Below are positions 24,711 through 37,256 of a DNA stretch of 64,000 nucleotides, piece by piece. The DNA is taken from contig OX578279.1 of NCBI GenBank assembly GCA_951217055.1, forward strand, positions 24,606,173-24,670,172, given 5' to 3'. A program made the translations under genes and the position numbers. Every line of letters begins with the position of its first letter. Positions within the stretch are counted from its first letter, which is position 1. The notes beneath the pieces were generated by a model that worked only from the letters and a program-made list of their open reading frames with translations, did no database searches and was not told where the DNA came from. Origin of the DNA: Gerris lacustris (taxonomy: Eukaryota; Arthropoda; Insecta; Hemiptera; Gerridae).

Positions 24711-26604
24711 TATTTCGTTGTTCGTCTAAAAATGAAACTTAATTATGAAAAGGACTCTTCTCGTTTGATGAAAGCCTTTATCATAATAAATTATATTTTC
24801 TCAGATTTTCTTGAATTAATTACAAGAAATGTTATTCAGAGCACGTTGGAGCGAGACTGAACCGAGGATAGAATACTAGATTACTGTATATGAAATCTCT
24901 TCCTTTGCAGTGACATTTTCTTCATTTCCTTGAGCCTCTTCTACCTTCCTCTTTTTAATGAGATTTTAAGAGCATAGGAAAACGAATCAAGATTGAGGAA
25001 ACTGTAAATTAAACGAAATTAACACTGAAACCTAGGTCTAAACACTAACATATCCGGTGAGTTGGAATCACAGAAAAGTGAGTTACCTTCCACACTGATG
25101 ATCACATCGAGATTTGATGTCTTGTTATTACTTAATGATTTGTTGACAGGTCGTACAAGACAAGAATCAGTAAAAAAAACAAAATAATCTAATTTAATAT
25201 ACTGTAATATCAAATTAATTGAGTTGCCTCATCAAGTAAATTTGGTAAAAATGGTATCTATCCATATTATCTTTTTCACATTAAAACATTCATATAAGCG
25301 TTGATCGCAAGCTTACATTGTACAAGTTTACAGTGTAAACTTACTACAAAAACTTACAAGTTTACATTGTAAACATTTCTATGTCAATTATTAGATTATT
25401 ACAATTTTTTTATCAAGTCAATTTTTATTGCGAAAGAAAATTAAATTGTTCGAATGGTTTCGAATTTGTTGAACCCCTTTAAAAAATGATCAGTTACAGC
25501 GACTTAGATAAGTGCTAAGAACTAATTAACATAATCTGCCGGTGAAAAAGGAAAAAATTACTGTTAATTTGTATCGGAACCATACAGAGACTAACTGCCA
25601 ACAGAAAGAAAAGAATCCCGATTTTTAAAGTCTGCATTTATGAGAAACTTAAATCTTTGCAGGAAACATGAAATGATAATCCAAGGTGCTTGGCCTTACT
25701 TAAACCAAGGCTCATTCAAACCATTTAATGATTTCAATATTTCAGCTGAATGAAATTACCACTGATGCTCGAATTCCTGGGTATTTTTCATGAAACTGCA
25801 TGAAAGTAATTATTTCCTTAGTTTGCGACCCACCTTAAAGTTGCTAGAAAGTCGTCCGAGCCTTAAATGTTCAAATCTGCTAAAGAAATTGCAGCCAGAA
25901 TTTAATCCAAACTCGTTTACAATTTACAAAATTTCAAATTATCATCTGATTCGTGTGAATTATTAACTAAAAACAGAGACATGTTGCAAATCAATGCAAT
26001 ATATATACGCTTTGTATGAGTCAATAAATAATTTTTCATTTGCAGCCTTACTATTTGCGAATAATAATTATCTCGTTATTGACTAAGTTTGTGAAACAAT
26101 TGATACTAATATTATACTGACCTTAGATCCGCAAGGGATTTGCTTCTACTGAAGGTAAATAAAGTGAATTTTTGATCCATAAACATTGATACTTTTGAAA
26201 AAAGGTCAAAGGTTTGAATGTAAGCAGTGCACCCTTTAGGAAGAAAGCTCAGTGGTCAATAAGCTCCAATGAGTGCAATATTAACGATCGATTTTATTAA
26301 TGGAATAAGACATTTTTTATAGGGAGGAAAACAATAAAGATATTATGATAATGCTGCCTCATTTTCTATATTGCTCGCAATTTGAACGAAGTTAACTTCA
26401 ATTTTATAAAGTTAATAAAAGTTTAACGAAGCATGACAGGAGACAGTAATTTGCTGTTACCTAATGTAATCCTTCATGAATCATTTTTGCCTTAAAAGAA
26501 GTAAGAGCGAGTATGATTTTAAAGTTTTATCGAGAAAAGTAAGAAATTGCCAATACTCCCATTTATATACTTAAAGGTATTGAATACGTAACCTACATAA
26601 TAAG
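24711..26604. other. Stretch without a gene
   Basis: No gene was recognised. At 25323-25375 two short palindromes of the AAGTTTACANTGTAAACTT type lie about 30 bp apart. Confidence 0.4.
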
Positions 26605-26770
26605 CCCAGGGACTAGCCTCAGCTCCTGGGCGGGTAGCAGGTGGTGGATAACGAACGACCCTCAGACATGGAGGTTAGCTGCGAATTAGGGAGAGCCCGA
26701 AAAAAGTAGTCCGAGACCGAGGCGACAATTACACCATTGAGCGTGGTGAAGTAAGAGGTGGCGTGCCCAT
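26605..26770. other. GC-rich island of unknown origin
   Basis: A block clearly richer in G+C than its surroundings. It includes GCTCCTGGGCGGGTAGCAGG and CGAGACCGAGGCGACAA. It is not an open reading frame of useful length. It resembles the untranslated leader of an insect retroelement in general character, but I could not match it to one. Confidence 0.3.
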
Positions 26771-29429
26771 TTTGTAAAAAGGACAAGTTTTTAAAAAAGG
26801 AAATATAAATCGGACAAAACGAATTAGAAGGGACAAATAGTGCAAATTTACCAAAAAATATCTAAAGGATGCATATTTTTCCTTAAATATTCAGTTTTCC
26901 TAGGTCCTGATGATGAAAGCTTGCGTTTGTACCCCGGTTTTGACTTACAAAATCTAGAGTGGAGGGACCTTTTTCATTAATCTACTTCAGTCCAGAATTA
27001 CTCCAATGTTCCATTTTAATAATAAAAATGTTTTAAGTAAAAAAAAAAAAAATTGTGTCTCTAAAACATCTTAATCATTTAAAAAAATAATGAAGTTCAT
27101 ATTTTAAAAATTAACTATAAACCACAAATACTTTATTTTGTTAAAACTTCCTGGAAAAGGTATTGCACCATTAGGAATGAGTTTTTTTTTTACTCCGGAA
27201 CCAGTATTGAGAAAAAAAGAATAGAGGTAAATAGATATGGATGATGTTATAGAGGTCTAGTGTCAACATTGAATATTTATTAGATGAACAGTGAGCAGTG
27301 ACCCCGGTAAGAAAGAGTTCCAGGTAGCAGAGTAGACACCGTACAGGTATATAAAGCGTTTTCTAAGTACCCAGAACTCTATTGACTCATCAGGAGTATA
27401 ACAGGAATGAAAATGACAATTATATAGACCCGAGAGATGTCAGGTATATAGTCCTACCGTGAAATTATTATCTATTGTTAATCTTTAAAAATGTTTTCTC
27501 TTACTAAGAAATTGCGTTTCATAAATGTAGTCTGATCGTTTGTTTAAAGTAACGAAAATATAAAGCAAATTGTTTTCATATCGATCTATTTTGGGCTCTT
27601 TAGTCAATCTAAATGATTACAAAATCAATAGAGTTAAGTTGATATTAGATACACGAGTATAAAGATCCATCATTACAACAATGGAATTACGAAGCGTTAA
27701 AATATTAAATTAAGTAGTTTTTGGAAAAGTAATGAATAACTCAATCGATTGTCTTTCTTCTTAAAAGGCGTTTCGGCAGGAGTTTATTTAAGCTCTAAGT
27801 AGCACAAGTACAAAATTACTTAACTGGAGGCGATTGATTCTAGGTAATTAATCAATATGCGAGAAATAGAGATTTGGAAACAAGAAATAGTTCCATTTAA
27901 ATATTATTCAAAGTAGAGGACTTAAGAATGTTGCGCATTACATCATTATAGTGTACGTGACGCGAGGCAGGTGTTTCTCTTTATCCTTAAGTTGAAGTCT
28001 TTTCTCAGACATCAACACATCAAATAGAATTGGTAAGATTTCTATCACAGATGTTAAGATACGCAGGTGATAAAAGCTTTCTATTTGAAAAAGCTACTTC
28101 ATTTTAACACCTTTCTAGTGGAAAGTTTGACGTGAGACTAAGTGGCACGTCAGTGGCTAACGACCCTTACCATTTCTAGAAATGGCTAATCACATTGGAG
28201 TGGATTTTACGGTAGACCATATCCGCAGCCTATGAGATACGGATATGGTCCCAGGTCTATCGTTCCCCAATAATATATATATGTATCTATATTTTTAATT
28301 TATAGATTCTATTCTATAGATATAAAATAATAATTTTAAAATTATTTAATAAAAAATTACTCTCGGTGTCAATAATTGAATAATCTCATTTAATTAAATC
28401 TCATTTCATAATCAAAATTGAATTCTGTAATATGTTGGTTCAAAACAATTTCTATATCTAATAAAGGTGTTTCATACTATGCTGAATTCGTTAGTAATTT
28501 TATCATGTAAATCATTCCGTAAAAATTCAAATAAATATGTTAATCTGCAAATTTAATAATCTTTTGGATGGGAAATGCAAACTTTTTTAATTAAATTTTC
28601 TCTTAAACTAAATATTTTGTAATACATAATTGAATTTTGCTCTATGCTTTGCTTAAGTACAGAGAACAGCACACGATGTTGGTGTGTTTATAATTTCAAT
28701 AAACCGTAAATCTAGATTTTTTTATACACGAGTTATATGTCATGTATCTGTTTCATTTACCGCCCTAATGAAGATATAACTTTGAATTGGTACGCCTGAG
28801 TTTTCATGGTAAAGTGATTATCTTACCATCTAAATTACATCAGATACGTCAACCTCTTCTGCATCTCATCACTTCCTATTGATTACACTGACTTCCTATT
28901 GTTAAATGTGTTTCTGAGTATTTTGCTCTGCATAGGTGTCAGCTGCCACGCTGTATATTTCCATCTACTCAAGGGGTTAGCTCTCTATAGTGGCGGGCAC
29001 TAATTGGATTACTTTTACCTGCACAGGTTTATCCTCGAGCTCGAATTAGACAACATTTCAGAAGCAGCCCTCTTGGGCCAAGCATGAACTGGTCAACTAT
29101 CGCATTTGACTCCCTACTTAAACAACATTTCTTTTGGATCAATAGTGAAAATTACAGTCAGCAAAATTGTTTACGTTTTTGACACTGAAACAACTGTTAC
29201 TCCGATATTATTATAACTGAAAATACAAAAGGTTCACAAGCTTCATCCAAATCATGAAAAAATATAGGCATGACCAAAATAATAAACACTAAAAAAGTTT
29301 AAATACATTTTCATTTTTGAAAAATATTTTAAAATTTATATTGTGTTAAAAAAGTTCAAATACATTTTCATTTTTGAAAAATATTTTAAAATTTATATTG
29401 TGTATTTTCAAAACAATACTAAAAAAAAA
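26771..29429. other. Stretch without a gene
   Basis: AT-rich. A perfect stem GACCATATCCG/CGGATATGGTC lies at 28215-28225 and 28240-28250. A local duplication of AATATTTTAAAATTTATATT lies near 29320-29400. No coding frame was recognised. Confidence 0.4.
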
Positions 29430-29887
29430 TGCTTGCATACGAGTCTGCAAGACAGTGCAGTGAGACATTTTCATGTAACTTTTTGGTGTCGTTTTCAAAT
29501 TAATGTAGGGCTACTGCACGCTACTTTCGATAAACTATAAAAGTTTCATACAAATCACATCAGTACTTTCGAAGCCATAGGTGTAAATAAATGTATGCTT
29601 GTGCGCATGTGGAAGAGAAACAAATGAACGCAGAATGTTGAAACTTATATGAGACCATTAATGGGCTAATCATGATCTACTATCCAAATTTCATTAAAAT
29701 CAGACTTGTAGTTTTTAAGTTATGGTGGTTCACAACGATTGAACGACAGACCGACACGGAACCATAAATGTTCCCTCATATCTGAAACGGATTTCTGTCT
29801 AGGAATTTTTCAAATCGAAGACCTAAATTTTTTTCGTTCTTCGGAACGATAACATAGCTTCCGTTACCTCCGGTAAGCTCGTGAGCA
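29430..29887 (-). mobile_element. Family C Helentron-like repeat, copy C4
   Basis: The minus-strand 5' hairpin is largely kept (CTTACCGGAGGTAACGGAAG, 29854-29876). It is followed by the ATCCGTTTCAGATATGAGGG and CATTTGTTTCTC segments. The 3' tail is not recognisable, so the left edge is approximate. Confidence 0.7.
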
Positions 29888-32048
29888 ATACCATACAAAA
29901 ATATAAAGTTTAAATCAATCAACACCAAGAATCAAGCAGAGAGTTCAAAAAAGTATTCCGGGTAACAATTATAATGAGGAAGCCAAGGGAGAATAAAGAA
30001 CGAGGGAGGAAAAACAGAGTGTGACAGAGATAAGGAAGGCTTTGAGAGGTGCTCTACTCGGAGATCAAAACTAGTTTGATCTTTAATGTTAGTTAATTGT
30101 TAGTATTAGTTAGGTAGTACTAGTGTTAGGTAGACTAGTAGTAGGTAGTTTGATTTAAGGTTAAAGTGTAGTGGAAGAGCGCTGGGCTATAGGGATAGAG
30201 TGGGGGAGGTCCGAAAGTCGCCGAACTACATGTACGCATCCTCGGTTACCTTCGAGTTAGTTTTTTTCCTCTAGCTAGTTCAACGTCTAGTGCAACTACG
30301 ACTACATCCTGCGACTACCTACTTCCCTGGTACCAGTGGAACTCTTTTCGACTTTCTTTGCCCTGCGAAGGGCGGTAGGGGAAAGGCCCTACATCTGGAG
30401 ACTGGATTGCACCACTTCCTATAGCTTTTTAACTCCCTGTTACACTTTTCTGAGTTTTTAAGCTAAAAGTAACGTAACGTTTTTGACTTATGTTCCATAG
30501 CCTAAACATGAAAATGTCAAAATAATGAATCCATAAAGTATAGTTCACATAACAATAAATATTTAACAGTGGCAAAAACTACTGAACAAAAATAACGAAT
30601 TTGAACTTAATGAGATAAAATTTCAAATTTAACTCAAATCACTGACTAAAAATTTTAACATTAACGAAACCTTTCTTCCATAACTACATTGCGGCCCTAT
30701 TAGAAACAAATATTAAAGTTTAACCGCTAATTTTTCCATTGTTGAACTGGGTCATTTTACACTAAATGAATTCTTGTTTGAATTTTGCCTCCCTATCAAT
30801 TCTGACGTGAGCCCACGAGTCGGCGTTCACGGTCAAATAAGTATCAGTTTGTATATATTTCAGGGGTTTCAAAAAGAAAATTTATTGGGGTGTGGCGACT
30901 CAAAATAATAATTGAACTTAAAGTGGAAACTCTGGGCACGCATTTGCCGTCCGCCATAGAGCAGCTGATTTTTCAGCCCACATAAATGGTGGTAAAGAGG
31001 TCGGATGGACAACGTAATTGTTTAATAAATAACGAAAGCGTTTAATAATCGCTTTCGTCTGCCACCCTTTACCTGATGTCGATAATAGTCGAGTTCGGGC
31101 TTAGGAATAAGTGGACCCTTTTCTGACCCTTTCTTATGGTTGGGAATGTTGTCCAGTTCGTGCACAGCCCTCTAATCTAGAGGATGCAAGACAAGTCTTA
31201 CCCCAATATTTTATTCGTCAAGTAACGACTTTACATGTCTCCCTTGTTTACCACTAGCAGAGGGATGAAAATACTTCACGATTACTGTATACTCTATAGA
31301 ATTATATCGCTCTCGTGGGAAACTCTAAAAATGAAAGTGAGTGCAGAAAAAAAATCTCTGCAACAATATCTGCAAATCTCTCCTTGGCAAAAGATTTATT
31401 AGAGCAATATAGATCTTTTCAGCTCTGCCCTTGCTAACATTTTGTAAGTTAAACGTTTGAAAATTAAACACACATTCAAAGAATCAATTCAGGAGGATTG
31501 GAATCTTTGTGCCCAGGACAAAAGTGCCCCTAAACAGTTATTTTTGTCTGGGTTTCCGTCTTCTCTTTGACTCCTCTCTAGCTTTAGTAGGTAATTGTTG
31601 AAATCCTAAGGCTATTCCAAGCTCGTTCTTTTTTTGAGGTGCCTTTTCTGGTATAGAGAGCAAAGCTTCTTATTCATAAATCCTCCATTCAAACTACTGT
31701 TAAAAGTTACTACCTTACCAATTCAGGCAGGAAAAATATCACGCCCATCCTTTATAAAAGGCATTTGTCCTAAGAAAGACCCTAAGATACCCTTTACTTT
31801 CTTTTTATTGACGAGATAATACGTTTCATTAGAGTGTAATGCTTACGTTTGCTATTTCAATAATTAAGAGGTATTAATAATTATTTTAAATTAATTTAAA
31901 TAAACAGTTTATACAGTAATCTATAACCCAAATAGTTACTGATTTAATACAGACTAGTTTCATAAATTATTCTTGAAAGTTACTAGTTTCATTAATTGAC
32001 TAATTTCATTAATTCGGCTTAAAAAAATAAAACTGTGTTGATTATAAT
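29888..32048. other. Stretch without a recognised gene
   Basis: At 30060-30450 the base composition is richer, with TAGTTAGGTAGTAC-type irregular repeats and the segment CCTGCGAAGGGCGGTAGGGG. An untranslated retroelement region is possible but unproven. A 9-bp stem ACGAAAGCG/CGCTTTCGT lies near 31032-31058. No coding frame with a recognisable domain was found. Confidence 0.35.
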
Positions 32049-32628
32049 TTTATCTACGATTGATACGAAATATATACATTGTATCTCTGTTTAGATGCGT
32101 AGAAAGTGATTTTTTACGTACTTGTATTCATTGCGCATGCGCGTCTCATAGTTCTGAAGAATTCCTCTTCTTTACTACCCTAGGGCGGTAAAGAAGAGGA
32201 ATTCTTCAGCTTTACGCACGATTAGCGAGTTTGTTTACATTTAACTAAACTTATTTGCTGTTCTTTTATTAAAGTAACTGTTTATATAGAGTTTTTAGTG
32301 AAAAACAATGAGTGAATCAAATGACTGACGAAAATGTGGAGAATATACTCCTCCATAAAAATTCGAAATAATTAATTCGGCAAAAAATACAACTCAAGAT
32401 TTAATGCCATTTTTATCAATAGAGATATACGAACTTACATACAGCAAGTTTTTATTTTTTTGTATTTATTATTTAAATCTAACAATCGTAGATAAAGTAC
32501 GGTACGCAACTCGAGCGAAAACGGCATTTTGCATTGCTCGTGTGGTTTTACTACCCTCGCTGTCGCTCGGGTGCAAACTCCACACTCGCATGCAAAATGC
32601 TACTTTCCGCACTCGACGCGTAATGTAC
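32049..32628. mobile_element. Family D repeat, copy D3, interrupted
   Basis: Bases 32049-32496 are bounded by perfect 14-bp inverted ends, TTTATCTACGATTG and CAATCGTAGATAAA. They carry the family D leader with GCGCATGCGC and a strong palindrome at about 32158-32207. In that palindrome AGAATTCCTCTTCTTTAC pairs with its complement around TACCCTAGGGCG. Bases 32497-32628 continue with the D hairpin body ending CGCGTAATGTAC. Confidence 0.7.
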
Positions 32629-32783
32629 TATTGTTTTTTGCGGTATTAATAATACCGTATTATCTTATTTATGCAAATTCTGTAAAAAAAAAAGTACAGA
32701 AAACTTATTATAAAAATGCTGCTCTAAAGTAAAACAATGTTTTAGCGCACATCTCACATGTAACTATTGCGTTTATACATTTT

Positions 32784-33698
32784 TTGGAACGAAGTTCCTT
32801 ATGGTACGTTCTGGAACCCGGGAGTGAATCCGAAAAAAACGACCGTCACAAAACCAAGCGTCACGAAATCTACCGATGACGATAACTTGAGTAAAAGATG
32901 ACGGAGTGATTTGAAATTTGGTACAAATGTTCATTTTACCAATGCTAGGTTGAGTTCGTTGGACAAAGTTATCCACCCAAGCGTTCAAGCGCAACGCTCG
33001 CGTAAACGAAAGCTTCAAATTTAAAATTGGAATTTTAGGACGGAAAAAATGCTTCATCAATTATTGAGATAAACAAATTTTATAATTTGTTAAACGAACA
33101 CCAACACTGCTAGGAAGTGATAAATATCGCTAAATTTATTAAAGCGGACCTAAACGTTAAAAAATAAAGAAAATAACGTTTTTACCGACATCTATAACGT
33201 AACGATTTTAATAAAACTTCTTACACATCGTCAAAAGTACAATTGAAACAGGGACGTTAAATTTCAACCTGACACAAGCACAAGTTTCTGAGTAGGGAAG
33301 AGATGTATTTTATAATATTTTAAATTAGTAGGCCGGTTAGGTAGAAAACAGTCCTATTTCCTACCAACTACAACCATACTCTTTAACTATAAAATCATGA
33401 TTAACTTCTTTCTCAATATTTAATAAATATTTATTGTAAGAAGCTTGCTTTAATGATAAAAATAAGTTAAAAGATAAAAATAAAGATAAAATAAAGATAA
33501 AAATAAGTAGTTTTTTTTTTTTTTTAAATTTTGCCTTAACTCCAAGTTAACAGTTGGTTACTTTTAATTTTGTATCTTTTTTAACTCCACCATGTATAAG
33601 TAGTTAGCAACGAATACTGAGCAGTGTGATTTAATCATTTATATTTAATAAAAAGCGTAAGGAACTTGGTTCCTACCGGGTGTCCCACGACACCATAC
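32784..33698 (+). mobile_element. Family B Helentron-like repeat, copy B2
   Basis: Starts TTGGAACGAAGTTCCTTATG after a T run. It contains the shared core (GATAACTTGAGTAAAAGATG, GCAACGCTCGCGTAAACG, AAAGCGGACCTAAACG). It carries an inverted GGAACTTGGTTCC copy and ends with the tail hairpin GGTGTCCCACGACACC followed by T-rich DNA. Non-coding, about 915 bp. Confidence 0.85.
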
Positions 33699-33959
33699 GT
33701 ATTTTTTATTTTATTTTTTTGCGATTACTCAAGTATATATAACCAAAATTAATATTGTCGAAACCAATGCCAAATTCATTATTTAACAAACTCTTTAATT
33801 TGTTCTAGCAGATATAAACTTACACAGAAGTATAAAAACGAGGTATGAAGGTTATAAATTAGATATATGATACTTGCTAATGCTTAATTTCTATGAAAGA
33901 ATTTATACGCAAGAGTTTAATTTACGTAATAGAGCATTTAAGCTGAGTACAACCTTAAT

Positions 33960-34300
33960 TAAAGTTGATTGTTATTAGAGGTTTAAAGTTCTTTACATCC
34001 GGATTTGAATTAGCTTGTTGAAGAGATAAGAGACGTGAATGTTTAATGAAGTTTGATAGCTCGGCGCCAGACAGAGAACAGAACAGCTTATAAAATTAAG
34101 GCTACGCGCTCTTGTGTAGTGGGAGAGGATTTGAGAGGTTTGTGACAGAGCTGCCTCTCGTTAACAACGTGATGGAACCATCCAACATCCAACAGAATTG
34201 ATTTCGTTTGAAATGACAAATCAATTACAACTGTGATCCGTTTCAAATCAATAAAACCTTGAATGTTTATTCGTGTGAAGATTCATACACTCTATCTGCA
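33960..34300 (+). mobile_element. Possible solo LTR
   Basis: A TATAAAA box lies at about 34091. It is followed by a transcribed-looking, less AT-rich stretch and then CAATAAAACC near 34248. That promoter-to-polyadenylation order over about 160 bp is typical of an insect Ty3/gypsy LTR. TG/CA ends and a target duplication were not established, so this is tentative. Confidence 0.3.
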
Positions 34301-34320
34301 TTCTTACGTTTATCTATTGT

Positions 34321-34399
34321 GTTTATCTATTTACTGTATTGACGTTTATCTATTTACTGTATTGACGTTTATCTATTTACTGTATTGACGTTTATCTAT
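34321..34399. repeat. 23-bp tandem repeat, 3.4 copies
   Basis: The unit GTTTATCTATTTACTGTATT then GAC repeats at 34321, 34344 and 34367, with a partial fourth copy from 34390. Full copies are identical. A partial related unit precedes at about 34309. Confidence 0.95.
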
Positions 34400-34592
34400 A
34401 GCTTAAACTATAATTAAGACTATTTTCAGTAGTAAAATAAAATATTTATAAATATATTTACAGTTTCGCTAGAATTGATTAGATATTCCATAATATGTTC
34501 ATAAATTTATTTATTGTCTTCCTTTTTTATGATCTAGTGAAGTTAGTCCCTAATTTATATGCAATATGTAAAACCAGGGATGTACTTTATAA

Positions 34593-35147
34593 TAGACTGC
34601 CAATTGGTGTATCCTATCACGTACTTTATTAATTTTTTTATGCTTTTACAAGCTATTATTGTCTAATTTGTTTGTTTCCTCCATTCTTTTAATCAGTCAA
34701 AATTGTTTTGATTTTTTACATGAACGAAAGTATCAATTGAGAAAAAGTTAAAGAGCCCAGACTGTTCAAATTAATCTGGGGCTATCTGCCAGGTTACTTT
34801 CGTCAAACCATCCAAATTTCATAAAAATCAGAATAAGAATAAGTACTTTTGAAGCTAAATGTGTAAATAAATGCATGTTTGTGTGAGTGTGGAAGAGAAA
34901 CAAATGAGCGCAGAAGGTTGAAACTTATAGGGAACCAACAGTGAGCTAATTATGACCTACCATACAAATTTCATTAAAATCGGACGTGTATGTGTTGGTT
35001 GGACAGACAGACACCGAACCAAAAATGTTCCCTGATGATGTCTGAAACGGATTTCAGTCTTGGAATTTGAGAAATCGGAGACATAAAATATTGTCGTTCT
35101 TCAGAACAATAACATAGCTTCCGTTACCTTCGGTCAGCTCGGAAGCA
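34593..35147 (-). mobile_element. Family C Helentron-like repeat, copy C5
   Basis: The plus-strand left edge is TAGACTGCCAATTGGTGT (tail hairpin, 34593). The right edge is GCTTCCGTTACCTTCGGTC then AGCTCGGAAGC (5' hairpin, ending 35147). On the minus strand this is hairpin, body, tail. Essentially full length at 555 bp. Confidence 0.85.
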
Positions 35148-36015
35148 AAATTGAGTTCACAAATCGAGAATATATCAAGAAAAAGTGCAAGTTTAGTAAT
35201 AAAGAAACAAGAAGCTATAAATAGCAAGACTAGCTATAAAGAAACAGGAATTTTAAATGTGCTGTTAATTTCCGTTTCAATCAAAACATTATTTTGGTGG
35301 AAGTAGAGTTACGTGGTTAAATGAAAGTTTTTTTACATTCTAAAGTACTACTTTGTTAAAAAATGAGTTCCAGGTAAAGGGGGGGGGGGGGGGGGGGAGT
35401 CAATGTTTACATTAATTTGTTTGATCATTTCATCGCAACATTTCGGTAATCGATTTATTTTGGTTGGGTAAATTTTACCAAACATAATATACAAGCTTTC
35501 ATCGGCTTTTGGTTGGACAAAACCTATTATAAAATATTTTCCAAGAATCATTTATGTATTCTGGGACGTACAACGTTAAAAGTGATTTGCTTATTTAAAA
35601 TCGCAATTGGTTATAAAATTCCGCCCAACTTCTACAAATTATATAGAATTCATGACTTTCATATTTTTTTTGTAAATAAAATGATTGTATCATCATTTAA
35701 GTTATTATTTCTAAACTGTCAAATATCAAGGGACTATATAAAACAAGGAAATGTTAATTTAAAAACTCTGTACTTAGTATATAGGGCCCTAAAGAGACTG
35801 ACAAACATTTTTATTATTACAAGAATCGATATCACGAACCCTCTCAGATTCTAAAGGATTCCAAGAATAAAGATAGAGGGATCTATATAACATTATGGTA
35901 GGAAACTAGTTTTCCTGCACAATATTGCCGTTAAAATGAGGCCAGGAATATTCATTCCTGTTGTTTTTATGTATTTGATAAAAAAAAAAAAAAAAAAAAG
36001 AGAATGTAGAATATA
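35148..36015. other. Stretch without a gene
   Basis: A G run of about 17-19 bases lies near 35381-35398 and an A run at 35981-35999. The 113-codon frame at 35513-35854 has no recognisable domain and AT-driven composition. Confidence 0.4.
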
Positions 36016-37254
36016 CAGGGTGCGACACGAAAACTTGCTGATTTGTAACGTCGCCTAGTGGCGAGGGGTGTTGGGATAAGGGCAGGTGTGATTTCATTGG
36101 AGAGGGAAGGTCCTGAAGTTTTGTTTCTTTCCTCGTCAATAGATCATTCATTGGACTAAGGAGCAGCGTGTATTTCCCCGCGAGGCTTATTTTTCCAACG
36201 GTCGTTCTATTGTCGCCACTCAACATGCCATCCGTACTCGGTTCAATATTCATCCTGTGGGTGAATACCTTCAGGTTGAGTGGAAGCGTGACAAAAACCG
36301 GGTCAGGAGGTTATCAGACAGCTAGAACTTCAGAAAATGCGTGAAGGTGAGGGAGTCATTTCTCCAATCTCATCGGCGCGGAAACATGCAGCTGCTCTAG
36401 GGATGTCTGACTGCACCATTAGACGAATTCTTCACCAAGAACGTTATTTCCATGCCTACAAAATGGCTGTAGTGCTGAAGCTTCTTCGTGAACGCAATTC
36501 TATTGCCCGCCGAAATACATGTATATCGCTCCTTGTAAGCTGCCTCACGACGCGGTCGTGTTCTTTAGTGATGATGCTCACACCCACATTTCTGGCCTTG
36601 TAAACAAGCAAATCAAATGTCATTGGAGCGCTAACAATCCGTGTGAACTTCACCAAACGCCACTCCATTGTGAACGTGTCACTATGTGGTATGCAATTTC
36701 GAGAGGGGAGGATAATTGGTGCTTACTTTTTCGAAGAAAACGAACACACTGTTTTGGTGAATGCAGTTTGCTACAGCGACATGAGTGAAGCATTTTTTCT
36801 CCCAAATCTGGAAGAAATGGACGTTGGTGATGTGTGGTTCCAACAGGATGGAACAACGGCACACACAGCGCGAGGATCAATGGAACTTTTTGAGGGAGCA
36901 CTTCGCCGGGCGCCTCATCACCTTGAGAGGCGACCTTCCGTAGCCAGCGCGCTCGCCCGAATCGGCTCCATGTGATTTCTTCTTATAGGGTCCGTATTCT
37001 ATACTGATCGCCCACGGACCCTACCTCACCTGAATGATAACATACCCATCGATAAGCTCGAAAGAGTTAAACAAAACCTCAAAACTCGGGTAGCTCAGTG
37101 CATTGACATTGGAGACAGTCACTTGGCTGCTGTATAAACCCATTTGATAAATAAATTCAGATGATTTTCGACTAGAGGTAAAAAGAATTATAATAATATC
37201 TCAACTACTTTTTTCTTTATTAACCTTTCAAATCAGCAAGTTTCTGTGCCGCAC
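36016..37254 (+). mobile_element. Decayed mariner-family transposon (DD41D type)
   Basis: Inverted ends: the left CAGGGTGCGACACGAAAACT then TGCTGATTTG, the right complement GTGCGGCACAGAAACTTGCT then GATTTG, with four bases missing at the outer right end. TA flanks both sides (36014-36015, 37255-37256). The 1.24 kb contains a single disabled transposase gene. Confidence 0.85.
36143..37137 (+). pseudogene. Mariner-type transposase pseudogene
   Basis: Pieces of one IS630/Tc1/mariner-type transposase lie in order in different frames. First, an N-terminal DNA-binding part (WTKEQRVFPREAYFSNGRS, about 36152-36208). Then a second helix-turn-helix region (SARKHAAALGMSDCTIRRIL, about 36376-36435). The catalytic domain has FSDDAHTH (first Asp near 36569-36574), WFQQDGTTAHTAR (second Asp at 36847-36849) and PCDFFL (third Asp at 36974-36976). 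After allowing for one extra base, 41 residues separate the last two Asp, which is a DD41D spacing. The frame ends ...SHLAAV and a stop at 37135-37137. There are at least three frameshifts (near 36510, 36705 and 36890) and TAG stops at two expected Trp codons. It cannot be active. Confidence 0.88.
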
Positions 37255-37256
37255 TA

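Noticed and set aside
35513..35854. 113-codon plus-strand frame
   Set aside because: Composition is AT-driven (Ile, Phe, Lys, Asn, Tyr), there is no domain, and no splice or promoter context.
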